A program made the position numbers and the translations under genes. A stretch of DNA of 64,000 nt from Saxidomus purpurata (Eukaryota; Mollusca; Bivalvia; Venerida; Veneridae), in NCBI GenBank assembly GCA_022818135.1, contig JAFMSR010000016.1, forward strand, positions 6,740,127-6,804,126, written 5' to 3'. The notes under the pieces were generated by a model. That model was not told the DNA's origin and made no database searches. It was given only the letters and a program-made list of their open reading frames with translations. Within the stretch, counting starts at the first letter, position 1, and every line of letters begins with the position of its first letter. This document shows, piece by piece, positions 36,669 to 48,180 of this stretch.

Positions 36669-38232
36669 ATTAGCTCGTGCTATCGACTGGTACCTTATGT
36701 CTTGAAGAAAGAGTGTAATTTACTAAATCATACTCAATACTATCTAATTTCAATAGTATTAAGCACTGAAACCATTTCCATAGCAACGGATCAGTTTTAC
36801 TGAACTTGCAATTCAGACAACTGTGTTTGGATTTAGATTAAGTGTGTCGGTTCCTTCCTTAATACATTGAGCGGTAACACAGGCGGCTCGAATATAACAA
36901 GTTTGGAGCAAATTGCGGCTAGCTAGCTGGTTAATTGTGCAACATAGAGCCATGACAGACGGTACGATAAAAGTTTATACATGCATCAGGAAATGTGTTT
37001 CTTCTGCACTAGTAGCAGGAGTAGTTGTATACCTTTGTCATAAACAACTGACCTTCCAAAAACTTTGAACGTCGTGTTCGGATAAAAGTACGCTAACATT
37101 TAAACTCCGCTGTGTTTAAAGACCAACATGTTAACTTAAGTCCATTGTAGATCTATCTAAAGCGGTGCATCGGAGTTTCGTAGTCAAATTTTAAATGACT
37201 GGTATTTAAGTAATTTCATAGGCACATTACAATGCAAATTCAGGTTTGCTTCCACAAAGCATACCTCAAATTGAATTAAAAAAAAAAACTATTTAGTAAG
37301 GTCAAAATTGTTACAACAAAGGTATACATTCAAGGTCTTATTGACTTAGGGTCCTTTAGGTAACGCATTTCTCCCAGGCGATTAATCGCCTACTAACTTA
37401 TTTCTGCTCAAATTGAACTTAGCTTTCTTGAACTTCAGTTTGACACAGTCATTCTAATAATCTAATTCATTGTCGTATCTCTGTCACAAATCGAAGCCAA
37501 GGCATGTCTTGTTTCAACAATTAGTTGACACCTAGCCAAGAATATGTTTACGTTCCCTCGATCGATTGAAAACACCTTTTACTTTTTGTATGCCAAGCAC
37601 ATCATGTGTACAGATCCTTAAAATATCGGGAAATATCGTGTAATGTCGGAATGTTCCGTAAATTGCCGGACATCGGTTTGTCTCGGTCAATATCATATTC
37701 AACGAATATGCCGGAACAGACCGTAATTACACAAAATCCTGTGCCTATCAGACATCGGAACCGGAAGTCAGGGGATTTCTCAACGGAATTTTATATCTAT
37801 GTGTCAGCGTGCATTATCTTAAATATGTCACACATGCCAAAAAGAACAATTATTCTAGTTTCAATAATTTTACTACGTGTGTATATTATACAATTTGTAA
37901 GAATAAATACTTGTAAAATCTAAAGTATGAAAACTTTCTAACAAAGTTGAACGTTTCTAACACATGTGGTATATATGATTAAAACACGGAAACTCTAATA
38001 AATCATAATTACGTTCTATTAATACAAGATGCATTTATGTTAACATCCTTTTTGTATTTATCCAGTTTTGACATGACATTTGTCATAAATTATGTAACCG
38101 TTTTGAGTAATTTGTCTTTTCTACATGTAAGTTTTCAGTTACAAAGTAAGTTAATTAACAGGTCACCATTCCTATCAGAGCAATCATTAAAGTAACTTTC
38201 AGCAGTCTTATGCTTTGTTTACTACACGAAAT

Positions 38233-38961
38233 TTAATCTTCAGATTGTTCTTCTTCGACCTCTAATTCTGCCTGTTCTTCTAGTATTTCTTCAAGTGTTC
38301 CATCATCATTTTCATCAAGTGTTGCATCATCATGTTCATCAAGTGGTTTATCCTCTATTTCATTCATAGCGTTTGTACCTTCTGGTGATTTTTCATGATA
38401 CGACTCTGGTTCGGATGTGCGTTCAAAGTCGCCATTTTGCTGAGGTGGTTCACTGACCTCACTGACTTCTTCTCGAAACTTCCTTGCTGGTTTTATCGGT
38501 GTAGGTTCATCCTCATCCGTCGGATATTCGTCGTCATTGCCTTCATCGTAAAGTTCTAAGATTTGTATGTCAGGTCCGTGTCTAACCGACCCGAACCCTC
38601 GCATTCCGGATTGAGAGGCATATTTATTAGTCCCCGTCTGTAGTGTAAGTGTGGAAAGTCCCTCAGAACTAGCATCGTCGGATCGTATATCAGGCCCATG
38701 GCGGACAGACCCAAAACAGACCATTCCTTTCTGACTAGCGAAAATGTTTGTTTTCGCCGTCTGTGTTAATTCTCCCTGACCCGCCGGACACGAATCATCT
38801 GCTCGGATATCAGATACGTGACGCACGGCTCCAAAACAGGTCATCCCCGCTTGACTGGAATATATGTTTGTCTTTGCCTGCATCGTAAGGACCCCTTGAC
38901 TTGCCCTCAGCTGTTTCCGGGTGAACCGTCTCTTCGGCTTCTTCTCCGGCTCCATTTCTTC
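38233..38961 (-). CDS. CLIK-repeat protein, unit 10 (three repeats)
   Basis: After acceptor TTTTCAG the exon reads EEMEPEKKPKRRFTRKQLRAS in phase 0; the ATG at 38955-38953 could also be the start. Three repeats follow (TNIYSSQAGMTCFGAVRH, TNIFASQKGMVCFGSVRH, TNKYASQSGMRGFGSVRH), then ILELYDEGNDDEYPTDEDE and a long acidic tail rich in E and D (about 95 residues, roughly double that of its neighbours). The exon codes for 242 aa. A strong donor AACG|GTAAGT at 39639 could end an upstream exon, but an ATG in it reads in the wrong phase, so that exon is probably untranslated. ATTAAA overlaps the stop codon. Confidence 0.8.
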   Translation of the reverse strand, partial: EEMEPEKKPKRRFTRKQLRASQGVLTMQAKTNIYSSQAGMTCFGAVRHVSDIRADDSCPAGQGELTQTAKTNIFASQKGMVCFGSVRHGPDIRSDDASSEGLSTLTLQTGTNKYASQSGMRGFGSVRHGPDIQILELYDEGNDDEYPTDEDEPTPIKPARKFREEVSEVSEPPQQNGDFERTSEPESYHEKSPEGTNAMNEIEDKPLDEHDDATLDENDDGTLEEILEEQAELEVEEEQSED

Positions 38962-40753
38962 CTGAAAACCAAAACGGCAGCTAGATTCCGATACATGAAA
39001 CTTGACTAAAAGACTGTTGTATATATGAAACTATTCAAGTTAAAAGAGTTTTGAGATTCTTCGAAAACTACATTATTACTCTTAGCTAAAAAAATATCAA
39101 ATACACTTTAAATTTAGCGGAATAACTGTCATTTACGGTAACAAAACTGTACTTAAATGAAATATTAATAATTTGTTGTCTTTTACTATTAAAAAGTAGA
39201 TAGAAGCTGTATTAAGTTAACGATAGTAAAGAAAGGAACTAAATATATGTCAGATGCGAAACGATAAAGTGAAGAGTTTTTCTGAAGAAAAATAAGCAGG
39301 TCTGACTACGCAAGCAAAACACACAGTAGAAATAGAAAAGTAGAGTACTAGATAAATAAACTAAAGGTAGGTCAAAATATACACAGAAACAAAATGCAGA
39401 CAAGAGAGAAAAACAGAAACACATAACAGCAAAAGATAGTATAATAAAAATAAAGAAGAAAGGACTTAAAACTATCTCTAACACCAGTCTTAAATATCTG
39501 ACTTCCGATTGTTTAGAAATGAGCTAATTTGCAAAACTAAAACAATCGTCAGACATTTAAAACTAGTACCAGAAATAAAGTTTCATAAGTCTGAAAACAG
39601 AGTAAAGACGAAAAATGGTATTATAATATAGAACTTACCGTTTCTGTTCAGTATAATAAAAAGTGTATACCAATGTCTTCCTTTCAACGTCATTCCGTAG
39701 CTTCTTTTCCTTGAAGATTGCAGTTTTCACGTGCGGGATATAGGTAATGAAGTGACAATAGAAGGAAATGCAAACGGAGATGATAAACATGGTCGTGATA
39801 GATGTGAAAATCTGGAAAATGGTTATGCATAAACATGAAACGTGTTATTAATATTGACGTGTGAGCCGTCGAGGAAGGGAGGCACTGAAAGTGAAAAAGA
39901 GTATTAAATATTTATATATTTTAAGTGCAGTATTTGGATTCACAAGGAGGATCGGTGAATGGGATAGATCATACGTAGGTAGGAGTTCCAAGACGATGTT
40001 TCCAAGTTCCTCGAAATTTAACACAAGAAATGTAGCTCATTGAATCCTGTCGGTTGTTTGTCTCTGATATCCGTCATGTTCTATTATCCAGTTACTCCCA
40101 TCATTTATCGATATTGCCGGTTTCGAATCAGAACTAGCCTTTCAAGTTAATTAATCTTTAACTTTATTTTTTATTTTCTTTCAACCAATAAGTTACTAGA
40201 TCTATACATATTTTTAATTTACATATTTCAATTTACATACTAGTAAATAGCCTTGTTTTCCGATAGCAGTCTTATTAAAAAACAATTTAATCCATCCATC
40301 GGTCGAAAACGCTTATATACAAAATACCTGTGCAGCATTTATACGGCCTCTATGAACGTGTTAAGATGAAAGAAAATACTCATCGGATAAAATTAATATG
40401 TAGTGAATAACTGAATTTAATGAATAACAATATTCATGAAATTTGAAACAATCTATTGATGGACAAGGGTTATCTCAAGGCATTTCAAAGTTAATAAATA
40501 ATTTCAATTCTCATAAAATAGAACATTGATGAAATAAATATGCCACCTATTCGCAAGAAAAAGGGTTTTCAGTTTTATCAAACGCGCAATAGAACTTAAA
40601 CATTTGAAAGTCTAGCGCGCTTACTAAAAGTCAATTTTTTTTTCGAAACTTTCGAAATGTATTCACAGACATTCAACAGTTTTGAAATGCTCGTTACATG
40701 AATTTAACATAATAGTTTTTAATTGAAATGTTTTCTTAAATGTCTTATTTCCT

Positions 40754-41626
40754 CTACCAAGCGAAACCTCCGTCACCGCCATCATCTGCTTCTGGTTCTG
40801 GTTCTGGTTCGGGCTCTGGTTCTGGTTCCGGTTCGGGCTCTGGCTCGGCTATTACAGGCTCAGGCTCAGGGGCAGGTACGTTCTCCTTGGAGCTCTTGGC
40901 GTTTTTAGCATCTCGGCGCTTTTGACTTTCTGACACTTTTACCTCATCTTCTTCGTCAGTTGGATACGCTCCATCATCTTCATCCCAAAGCTCAGTAACT
41001 TTAATATCTCCTCCGTGTCTTACAGCTCCGAAAGCCGTTGAACCTTTTTGAGAAGCAAAGATATTTGTTTCAGCAATTTTGGTCAACACGCCCTGGCTCC
41101 TTGCATCCATATCACCTGCCTTAATGTCTTTACCGTGTCTCACTGCACCGAATGGTGCCATCCCTTTCTGTGAGGCAAAAATGTTTGTTTCTGCTACTTT
41201 TGTGAGTACACCCTGACCCCTCAAATCGGATTCATCAGCTACTATATCCTTGCCATGTCGGACTGAGCCAAATGGAGTCATTCCCTTCTGTGATGCATAA
41301 ATATTAGTTTCAGCGACTTTGGTCAGAACGCCTTGTCCTCTCTGGTCAGAATCATCAGCGACTATATCCTTTCCATGTCTCACTGCACCGAATGGCGACA
41401 TTCCTTTCTGAGACGCATAGATGTGAGTGGCTGCGACTTTGGTCAGAACTCCTTGACCCCTCATATCTGACTCGTCGGCTGCTATATCTCTGCCGTGTCT
41501 GACAGCTCCAAATGGTGACATACCACTCTGTGAGGCATACTTATTGGTGGCGGCCCACTGGTGGACAAATCCATGTCCGGCACGGAGCTGCTTTTTTGAA
41601 AACTTCTTCTTTGGCGTGTCAGACAT
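40754..41626 (-). CDS. CLIK-repeat protein, unit 9 (five repeats, Glu-Pro tail)
   Basis: The coding exon starts with ATG directly after acceptor GCTACAG (MSDTPKKKFSKKQLRAG) and codes for 290 aa. The first repeat (TNKYASQSGMSPFGAVRHG) is followed by four LTKVAETNIYASQKG-type repeats. The tail VTELWDEDDGAYPTDEEDEV leads into a run of about ten Glu-Pro dipeptides and ends GGFAW. A TATAAAG at 41770-41776 lies about 145 bp upstream, and CCCCAG|GTTGTT near 41711 could be a first-exon donor; splicing there would remove two upstream ATGs. The Glu-Pro run is encoded by a near-simple repeat. Confidence 0.85.
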   Translation of the reverse strand: MSDTPKKKFSKKQLRAGHGFVHQWAATNKYASQSGMSPFGAVRHGRDIAADESDMRGQGVLTKVAATHIYASQKGMSPFGAVRHGKDIVADDSDQRGQGVLTKVAETNIYASQKGMTPFGSVRHGKDIVADESDLRGQGVLTKVAETNIFASQKGMAPFGAVRHGKDIKAGDMDARSQGVLTKIAETNIFASQKGSTAFGAVRHGGDIKVTELWDEDDGAYPTDEEDEVKVSESQKRRDAKNAKSSKENVPAPEPEPVIAEPEPEPEPEPEPEPEPEPEADDGGDGGFAW

Positions 41627-41769
41627 CTGTAGCAAAAGAGTGGATTGAAGATTTAAAGGGATGCATGATTAAACATAATATCTATCTCTGTGTCTGATTA
41701 TTTTCAACAACCTGGGGAGCAGAACTTCGAATTGTGGGATTATACCAGTATACGTTGATGCCTGAACAT

Positions 41770-41776
41770 CTTTATA
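41770..41776 (-). promoter_or_regulatory. TATA box of unit 9
   Basis: TATAAAG within CCGATATAAAGATG on the minus strand. The expected start is near 41746, about 120 nt before the ATG. Confidence 0.5.
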
Positions 41777-42337
41777 TCGGAATAAGCAAACGACGACCGA
41801 GTGTTACATCCGAAATGCATGTAACTGAAGTACGACACAGTTTTCCGACTTAAGCCCAAATTTATTTATTCATACATTTACAAACAAATCGGAAAAGAAA
41901 TCGACCCGAAATAGTACATGTATATCCTATGTTCTATTTCATTTGCGAAAACAACTTTAATTTTGATCGAAATTAATTTTTGATTCTGAAGCGTTGTTAT
42001 GAACAAATGGTTGTCTATTTAAGCTGTATTAATCGGAATGATTTCGTAATAAATGTTTATAAAACCGTTCAAATACGAACTTCCAGCCCCACTGAAGCCC
42101 GTTTAATATCTAACTTATGAAATACGTCTAAATAAAGAACCAGTTGTTCATAACTAGGGCTTTCTAATAAACTTCAAATTCCAAGGTAATTTGTTATTTC
42201 ACTATGTATCACCATTTTTCTTGTAACATATTCTTCGGTCACAGTTTATTCAAAATGTCAAAAAGTAAATTAAACACATTTGTATTTAAAATAGTGTCAA
42301 AGTAGGGAGAAGCTGTGTAGTATGCATGGCTGTACGA

Positions 42338-43749
42338 TTACTCTTCCTCCTCTTCCTCCTGTGCTTGTGCTGCTGGTTGCTGCTTTTGTACTGGTGCAGG
42401 TTCATCTTCGTCCGTAGCATATTCGCCATCATCTTCTTCGTACAGTTCCTTAACATTGATATCCTTGCCGTGTCTAACTGCGCCGAAACATGTCATGCCC
42501 TTCTGGGAGTCGTAGATATTTGTTTCTGCTTGCTGGGTCAAGAAAGCCTTGCCTTCTTGGTTCTCATCATCGGCGCGAATATCGGCACCATGGCGTACGG
42601 CTCCATAGCCAGTCATTCCCTTTTGAGAGCAGTAGATGTTAGTCTCAGCGATCTGTGACAACTGGCCGTTGCTTTCCGTACGGATATCATCAGCTCTTAT
42701 ATCTGGGCCGTGACGGACCGAGCCATACCCGGTCATTCCTTTCTGTGAAGCATAAATATGCGTGGCAGCTTGTTGGGTGAGTATTCCCTGACCGTCAGCG
42801 TTGGCGTCATCGGCTCTTATGTCTGGGCCGTGGCGGACTGATCCATAGCCTCTCATTCCCTTTTGGGAGGCATAAATGTGGGTAGCAGCTACCTGGGTTA
42901 ACAAGGCTTCTCCCTCTTTGTTCTGATCATCAGCACGAATGTCAGCGCCGTGTCGTACTGCACCATAACATGTCATACCAGACTGGTTGGCGTAGATGTT
43001 TGTTTTAGCTTGTTGGGTGAGAATGCCCTGGCTGGCTCGAAGCTGTTTCCTCGACCATCTCTTCTTCTTGCCTGCTTCCTGTCGTTAAAAAACTTTAATT
43101 AAAAACTGTTCAACTTATATTAGTTAGGAAGACAAATTGTATTTATTAGTATATGATTAATAGATGCTCGACATATCTACAGGTGATATTATATGTTATT
43201 CAATTAAGAATTTTGGCGATGATACTAAAGCTGTAGCAATTAATAAAATATGTGAATTTTAAAGCTAATCTGACTTTATATCCTACAACAGTTGAAAACA
43301 TGTATGGTAAATATTTGTTTGAGAGTTTTCGAATATTTGCAATTGATAAAACGACACAAAAAAAAAAAAATGTGACAGATGGAAAAGTTGGAATTCGGAT
43401 CAAGACGTGCTAAAAGTTGAATTCTATTGGTTGGGGGAAAATTAAAATGAATTTTCTACATGAATTTTGTAGGGATTTTACTACACTATCTAATGACAAC
43501 ATGAGACTCTGTGTGTGTGTATTTGATGATATGAAAGGAGTGCATTCTAATTAGTATGCTAAGAAACTGCCAGTGAAAAATGTTAGATTAAAATAGGGCT
43601 TATTAATAAAAATAAAAGTGGTAATAAAACATTATTGTGTGACGGCAGGGAAACAAAAACAGTGCAGCGATAAATACACTTACCAGAATGTTATGGCAAT
43701 GCACATTCCTCGAAAAAATACATAGCGCAACACATTTCACAAGACACAT
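42338..43749 (-). CDS. CLIK-repeat protein, unit 8 (five repeats, separate first exon)
   Basis: The main exon, 43078-42338, opens after acceptor CGACAG as EAGKKKRWSRKQLRAS with no ATG before the first repeat, so it needs an upstream coding exon. One fits at 43749-43684: 22 codons starting MCLVKCVAL and ending HCHNIL, strong donor CTG|GTAAGT, phase 0, and hydrophobic with four Cys. Five repeats follow (TNIYANQSGMTCYGAVRHG, then THIYASQKGMRGYGSVRHG and similar), then VKELYEEDDGEYATDEDE and a Gln/Glu-rich end. Total about 268 aa. The first exon is inference from phase and donor quality. The CH exon at 63.2 kb would also join in frame. Confidence 0.75.
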
Positions 43750-44252
43750 GAACTTGAGCTTCGTGTAAGCAATAAAAGGTCAGAATGCGAAAACGCTCAA
43801 AAAGCACATAAAGAAACAAGTAGAACGTTTTCGCATTTGCCCTTGCTTTAATTTACTGTAAATAAAAGCTGTTAAACAAGCCAGGTTATATGTAACAAGT
43901 TAAGTCACAAATAACGATAAACGACACAAGGAACAAAAACAATTTTTAAAAATTTAAGATCAAGGAACATTGTATTTTATTGAAGCTTTTGATTATTATA
44001 AGTGAAATCACAATAGCATATTCATTCTTTAAGAATATAATTTCATCTAGGCCTTTTTTGAGGACGCGTTAAACTGAACTATCGAGAACGAGACACTCAC
44101 TCGACATTTTTAAACAATATGAGCTATTTTTAAAAGTTTGAAATTCTGTCTGCATAAAAATAACATGTCGGTCTTTGGAGAAACATATTTTCTGGAACGA
44201 AAATCAAATTATTCACATCATTTACACGAATTGTTAAGTGTAAACTGAACAG

Positions 44253-44633
<381 letters not shown>

Positions 44634-44854
44634 TCACATAACTGTTCAGTTTACCACTTAGCTTACTGATTTCACAAACATTCCATGCAACGGACATCTT
44701 ACTGGACAAAGTACATTGACAAGTTTTAAATGCAAATTCGAAATCAGGTTTGTTTTGTTATCCTTATACACGTAAATAAATAATTTTCATAAATATATCC
44801 TGTTAACAGTTGTCAATTTTACAAAATAATTTAATAAATTAGTCTAGATATGAT

Positions 44855-45421
44855 TTATTCATTTTCTTCTTCCTCTGCCTCCTTTTCTTCGTTTACTTCC
44901 GGTTCCGGTTCTGGTTCTGCCTGAGGAGCTGCTGGCTCTACTCTAGGGCTTCTTCTTATGGCTGGCTTTTTCTCCTCTTCCTCATCAGTTGCGTAATCAT
45001 CATCTTCGTCATAAAGCTCTCGCACTCTAATATCAGCGCCGTGCCTTACAGCTCCATATCCCCGCATTCCTTTCTGTGAGGCATAGATATTTGTCTCCGC
45101 TTGTTGTGTGAGCACACCATGACCTTCCTGAACACAATCGTCTGCCCGGATATCTGCGCCATGACGTACTGAACCATATCCCGTCATGCCTTTCTGTGAT
45201 GCATATATATGTGTTGCTGCCTGTTGAGTAAGGACACCTTCTCCGTCTTTGGTCTGATCATCAGCTCGTATGTCAGCACCGTGACGAACGGCACCGAACG
45301 CAGTAGAACCGCTTTGCGAAGCATATATGTTAGTTTTAGCTTGCTGAGTTAGCATTCCCTGACTAGCACGAAGTTGTTTCTTTGACCACCTCTTCTTTTT
45401 CTTTTCTCCTGTCTGTTCCAT
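44855..45421 (-). CDS. CLIK-repeat protein, unit 6 (three repeats)
   Basis: The exon starts with ATG directly after acceptor TTAACAG (MEQTGEKKKKRWSKKQLRAS) and codes for 188 aa. Three repeats (TNIYASQSGSTAFGAVRHG, THIYASQKGMTGYGSVRHG, TNIYASQKGMRGYGAVRHG) are followed by VRELYDEDDDYATDEEEEK and an acidic end. A likely upstream exon ends at 45694 (TTCATAG|GTAAGA); it contains a 10-codon frame MAFCGCKWTS closed by TAG exactly at the donor. The stop codon TAA overlaps an AATAAA (44854-44859). Confidence 0.85.
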   Translation of the reverse strand: MEQTGEKKKKRWSKKQLRASQGMLTQQAKTNIYASQSGSTAFGAVRHGADIRADDQTKDGEGVLTQQAATHIYASQKGMTGYGSVRHGADIRADDCVQEGHGVLTQQAETNIYASQKGMRGYGAVRHGADIRVRELYDEDDDYATDEEEEKKPAIRRSPRVEPAAPQAEPEPEPEVNEEKEAEEEENE

Positions 45422-46617
45422 CTGTTAAAAATCAGTTCGGACATAAACAAACATAGAAGCAAGCGTTTGAAGCGAAACATGTATAGCACGTACAATTTGA
45501 AAACAGCTTATATTAAAGTACTCTTTCGACAAAATAGCAACAAGTGTTAGATTGCGAACATCTACAACTATTTAATAGTTAAAACATTGCTAATTAATCA
45601 AACTAGTGCAAATTGTTAGTCAAGCTTTTCTACAAACTAAACACACCATTATTTGGACGAATGTGAAATAAATAACATTACTTGTTATCTTACCTATGAA
45701 GTCCATTTACAACCACAAAATGCCATTTCTCATTAAGGAATTGCCGTGAACTTTTCAGTCGATATTCTTTCAAATAAGACCAAACCTTACACATGTTTTC
45801 ATACACTTTAGATAACATGTGTAATAACGGCGGCTTTGTATTCACTATCGCTATATTTCTGGTTATGAAATATTGTTTTTATTTCGCAAACGCATACAAA
45901 AAATCATGTGAACGAAAAAACACAATAACCCACCAGCCAATAAGTAAATGTATTAAACTAATATTTCACGATCAAAACACTTTTAGTACTAGTTACTTAA
46001 TCGTCAAATATCAAAACCTCACTAAAACGTAAGCCGTCCTTCATTATTTTCGAAACATCACACATAATTTCTATGTTAAAACATTTTTCAGTTAATGTTT
46101 ACTATTTGAAAAATCAACACATACAAATTTGTTTGTTTATATTTCCCGGTATTAAATGCATAGAAACCATGTGAAGATGTTTAGAAAAAAACTAAGACAT
46201 CATTACAACAAACATTGCATTAGTTCCAACTTGCGAAAAAGACAAACGTGTTACAATACGAGACACGTTCAATTAGAAACATAACTTATTGTTGCAGACC
46301 AAATGCTCCTTAGCACATACAGCTTCTAGCAAGCAAGGTAAACAGAACATTCATTAAAAGCTTCAGCAGGCGTCAATTATGTTAGGTGAATGATATGACA
46401 ACTTTTTATGAGCGTTTCTTTCATAAACTATTTCTTAATATTCCGAGTTTGTTGATTTTTGACAATGTAGCACATAAGGTTTAAGACACACCTTTTTTGG
46501 AATTTTATACACAATTATTTCAATCAGATAATCATTTTGAAGATTCGGGGATAAGATTCCTAAAACTATCAGGTTTTCTCACATTTTCCCAGGTTTTACA
46601 TTTGACCTAGACTAGTT

Positions 46618-46727
46618 ACTAGTCTGATAAAATTTATGTTTTTTCTATATACTATATTTCCTGCACTATTTCCAGTCTATTTTATATGATTTTGCTCTAT
46701 ACACTGGGGCAGTTTTATCAGACTAGT
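46618..46727. repeat. Perfect 15-bp inverted repeat, possible small MITE
   Basis: ACTAGTCTGATAAAA at 46618-46632 is the exact inverted complement of TTTTATCAGACTAGT at 46713-46727. The 80 bp between are AT-rich. Confidence 0.55.
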
Positions 46728-47689
46728 AAAAGGCGAAATGGCCAGAGAAGCATGATTGACACCTAACAGCTATAAAATAAACCATGGCTAATTCCTCTGA
46801 TTGCTGATAACATCTTGTGGTCAGTAATTCATTTGTATAACTGCTGTGAAGTCATTTATCAAGATGCAGAATGAACTTCACAAATGTTCTCTGGTGAGAT
46901 ATTGTATAATACTAGTATTCTAGGAAAGATTGTAAGGCCTACTCTAAAATTTCAGGATTATGCTACTTACAGTTCCCCATGAAAGGATAATGTACATGAT
47001 ATGGGCCAATTTCAAAGTTCACAGGTTTTTTGTCCTTGGATGGGAATTTAAAAATAAAGTATATGAGAACTGATTATTAAAAGTCTAATGAGTTAATATC
47101 AATGAAGTGTTGTTATTAAATATTACAACACGTGTTGTTATTAAATATTACAACACGATTAATAAAAGTTTATAGTATTTTTTTACAGTATGTATAGCCA
47201 AAACTTCAACACTCTTCTGTCACAGTGCTTAGGGTGTTCCGTTTTGAACAGTAATTATCAATAATGCAACCAACTTATGTAGTTATTTTATTTCACCATT
47301 ATTTCGTACTTATTTTATCAAAATTGAAAATTGTATAACAATGAAATTGTTTTTTAGTCTTGCAACAAGTATCTGTTTCTGTGCTGTAACAAAGCCACTT
47401 AGGTACCACATACGAGAATTCAAGCCAAACAACAACTGAACTAATTTCCTAAGCATCCATTAAAATCTTATTTCCTAAACCGTATTATATTGTAATTATA
47501 TATGCGAGTCTTTTAAATGTTTAAAGCCATTCTAATTAAGAAAAAGACTAATATGATTAATTGTTACATGTACCATGTATTATGTATTGTATGTGGTATG
47601 CATGAGGATGTCAGTGTGTTGCATCTACCTGACCTATGTCGAAATTAAGCCATGTCCGGTAAAAAAGTACTCCGTCAAAGTACATAATT

Positions 47690-48180
47690 GTAAAATTATC
47701 ACAAGTCATGTTACTTTTATTCCAAAAGATATATCTTTCTAATTTTAAAGTGATACCTTTCAATATCTGTCTAATTTTAAAGTGATATCTTTCGTTCTAA
47801 TAGAGATATCTCTTTCATGCTGAGGGATAGGCATATCTTCTACTCACAGAGATAGCTGTTAAAAATCATTTGAGGGATATGTTTCTGTTCTCAAAGTTAC
47901 AGAGGTATATCTTTAAGTGTAAGATGACAACTATCTATTTTTAATAGATTTCTCTTTTATAGAGATATCTTTTGAGAAAGGAGAGATGCCTCTGCATGTT
48001 AGAGAGATATCTCTATTGCATTGAGAGACATATTTTTATTATTGGGAGATATCTTTGAAAACAAGAGAAATATCTCTACTTAAAGAAAGATATCTTCTTC
48101 TTTACAGAGATATCTCTGAATTTAAGAGATGTTTTCTATATTTTAGGAGATATCTTTATGAAATAAATCAGAGATTTCTT
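47690..48180. repeat. Block of AGATATCT palindromes
   Basis: The octamer AGATATCT, itself a palindrome, and close variants recur about every 25-35 bp over 490 bp with unrelated spacer sequence, so it is not a simple tandem array. Confidence 0.55.

Noticed and set aside
39639..39693. Frame beginning MTLKGRHWYTLF as a coding first exon for unit 10
   Set aside because: It ends in phase 1 at the donor, while unit 10 needs phase 0; more likely an untranslated exon.
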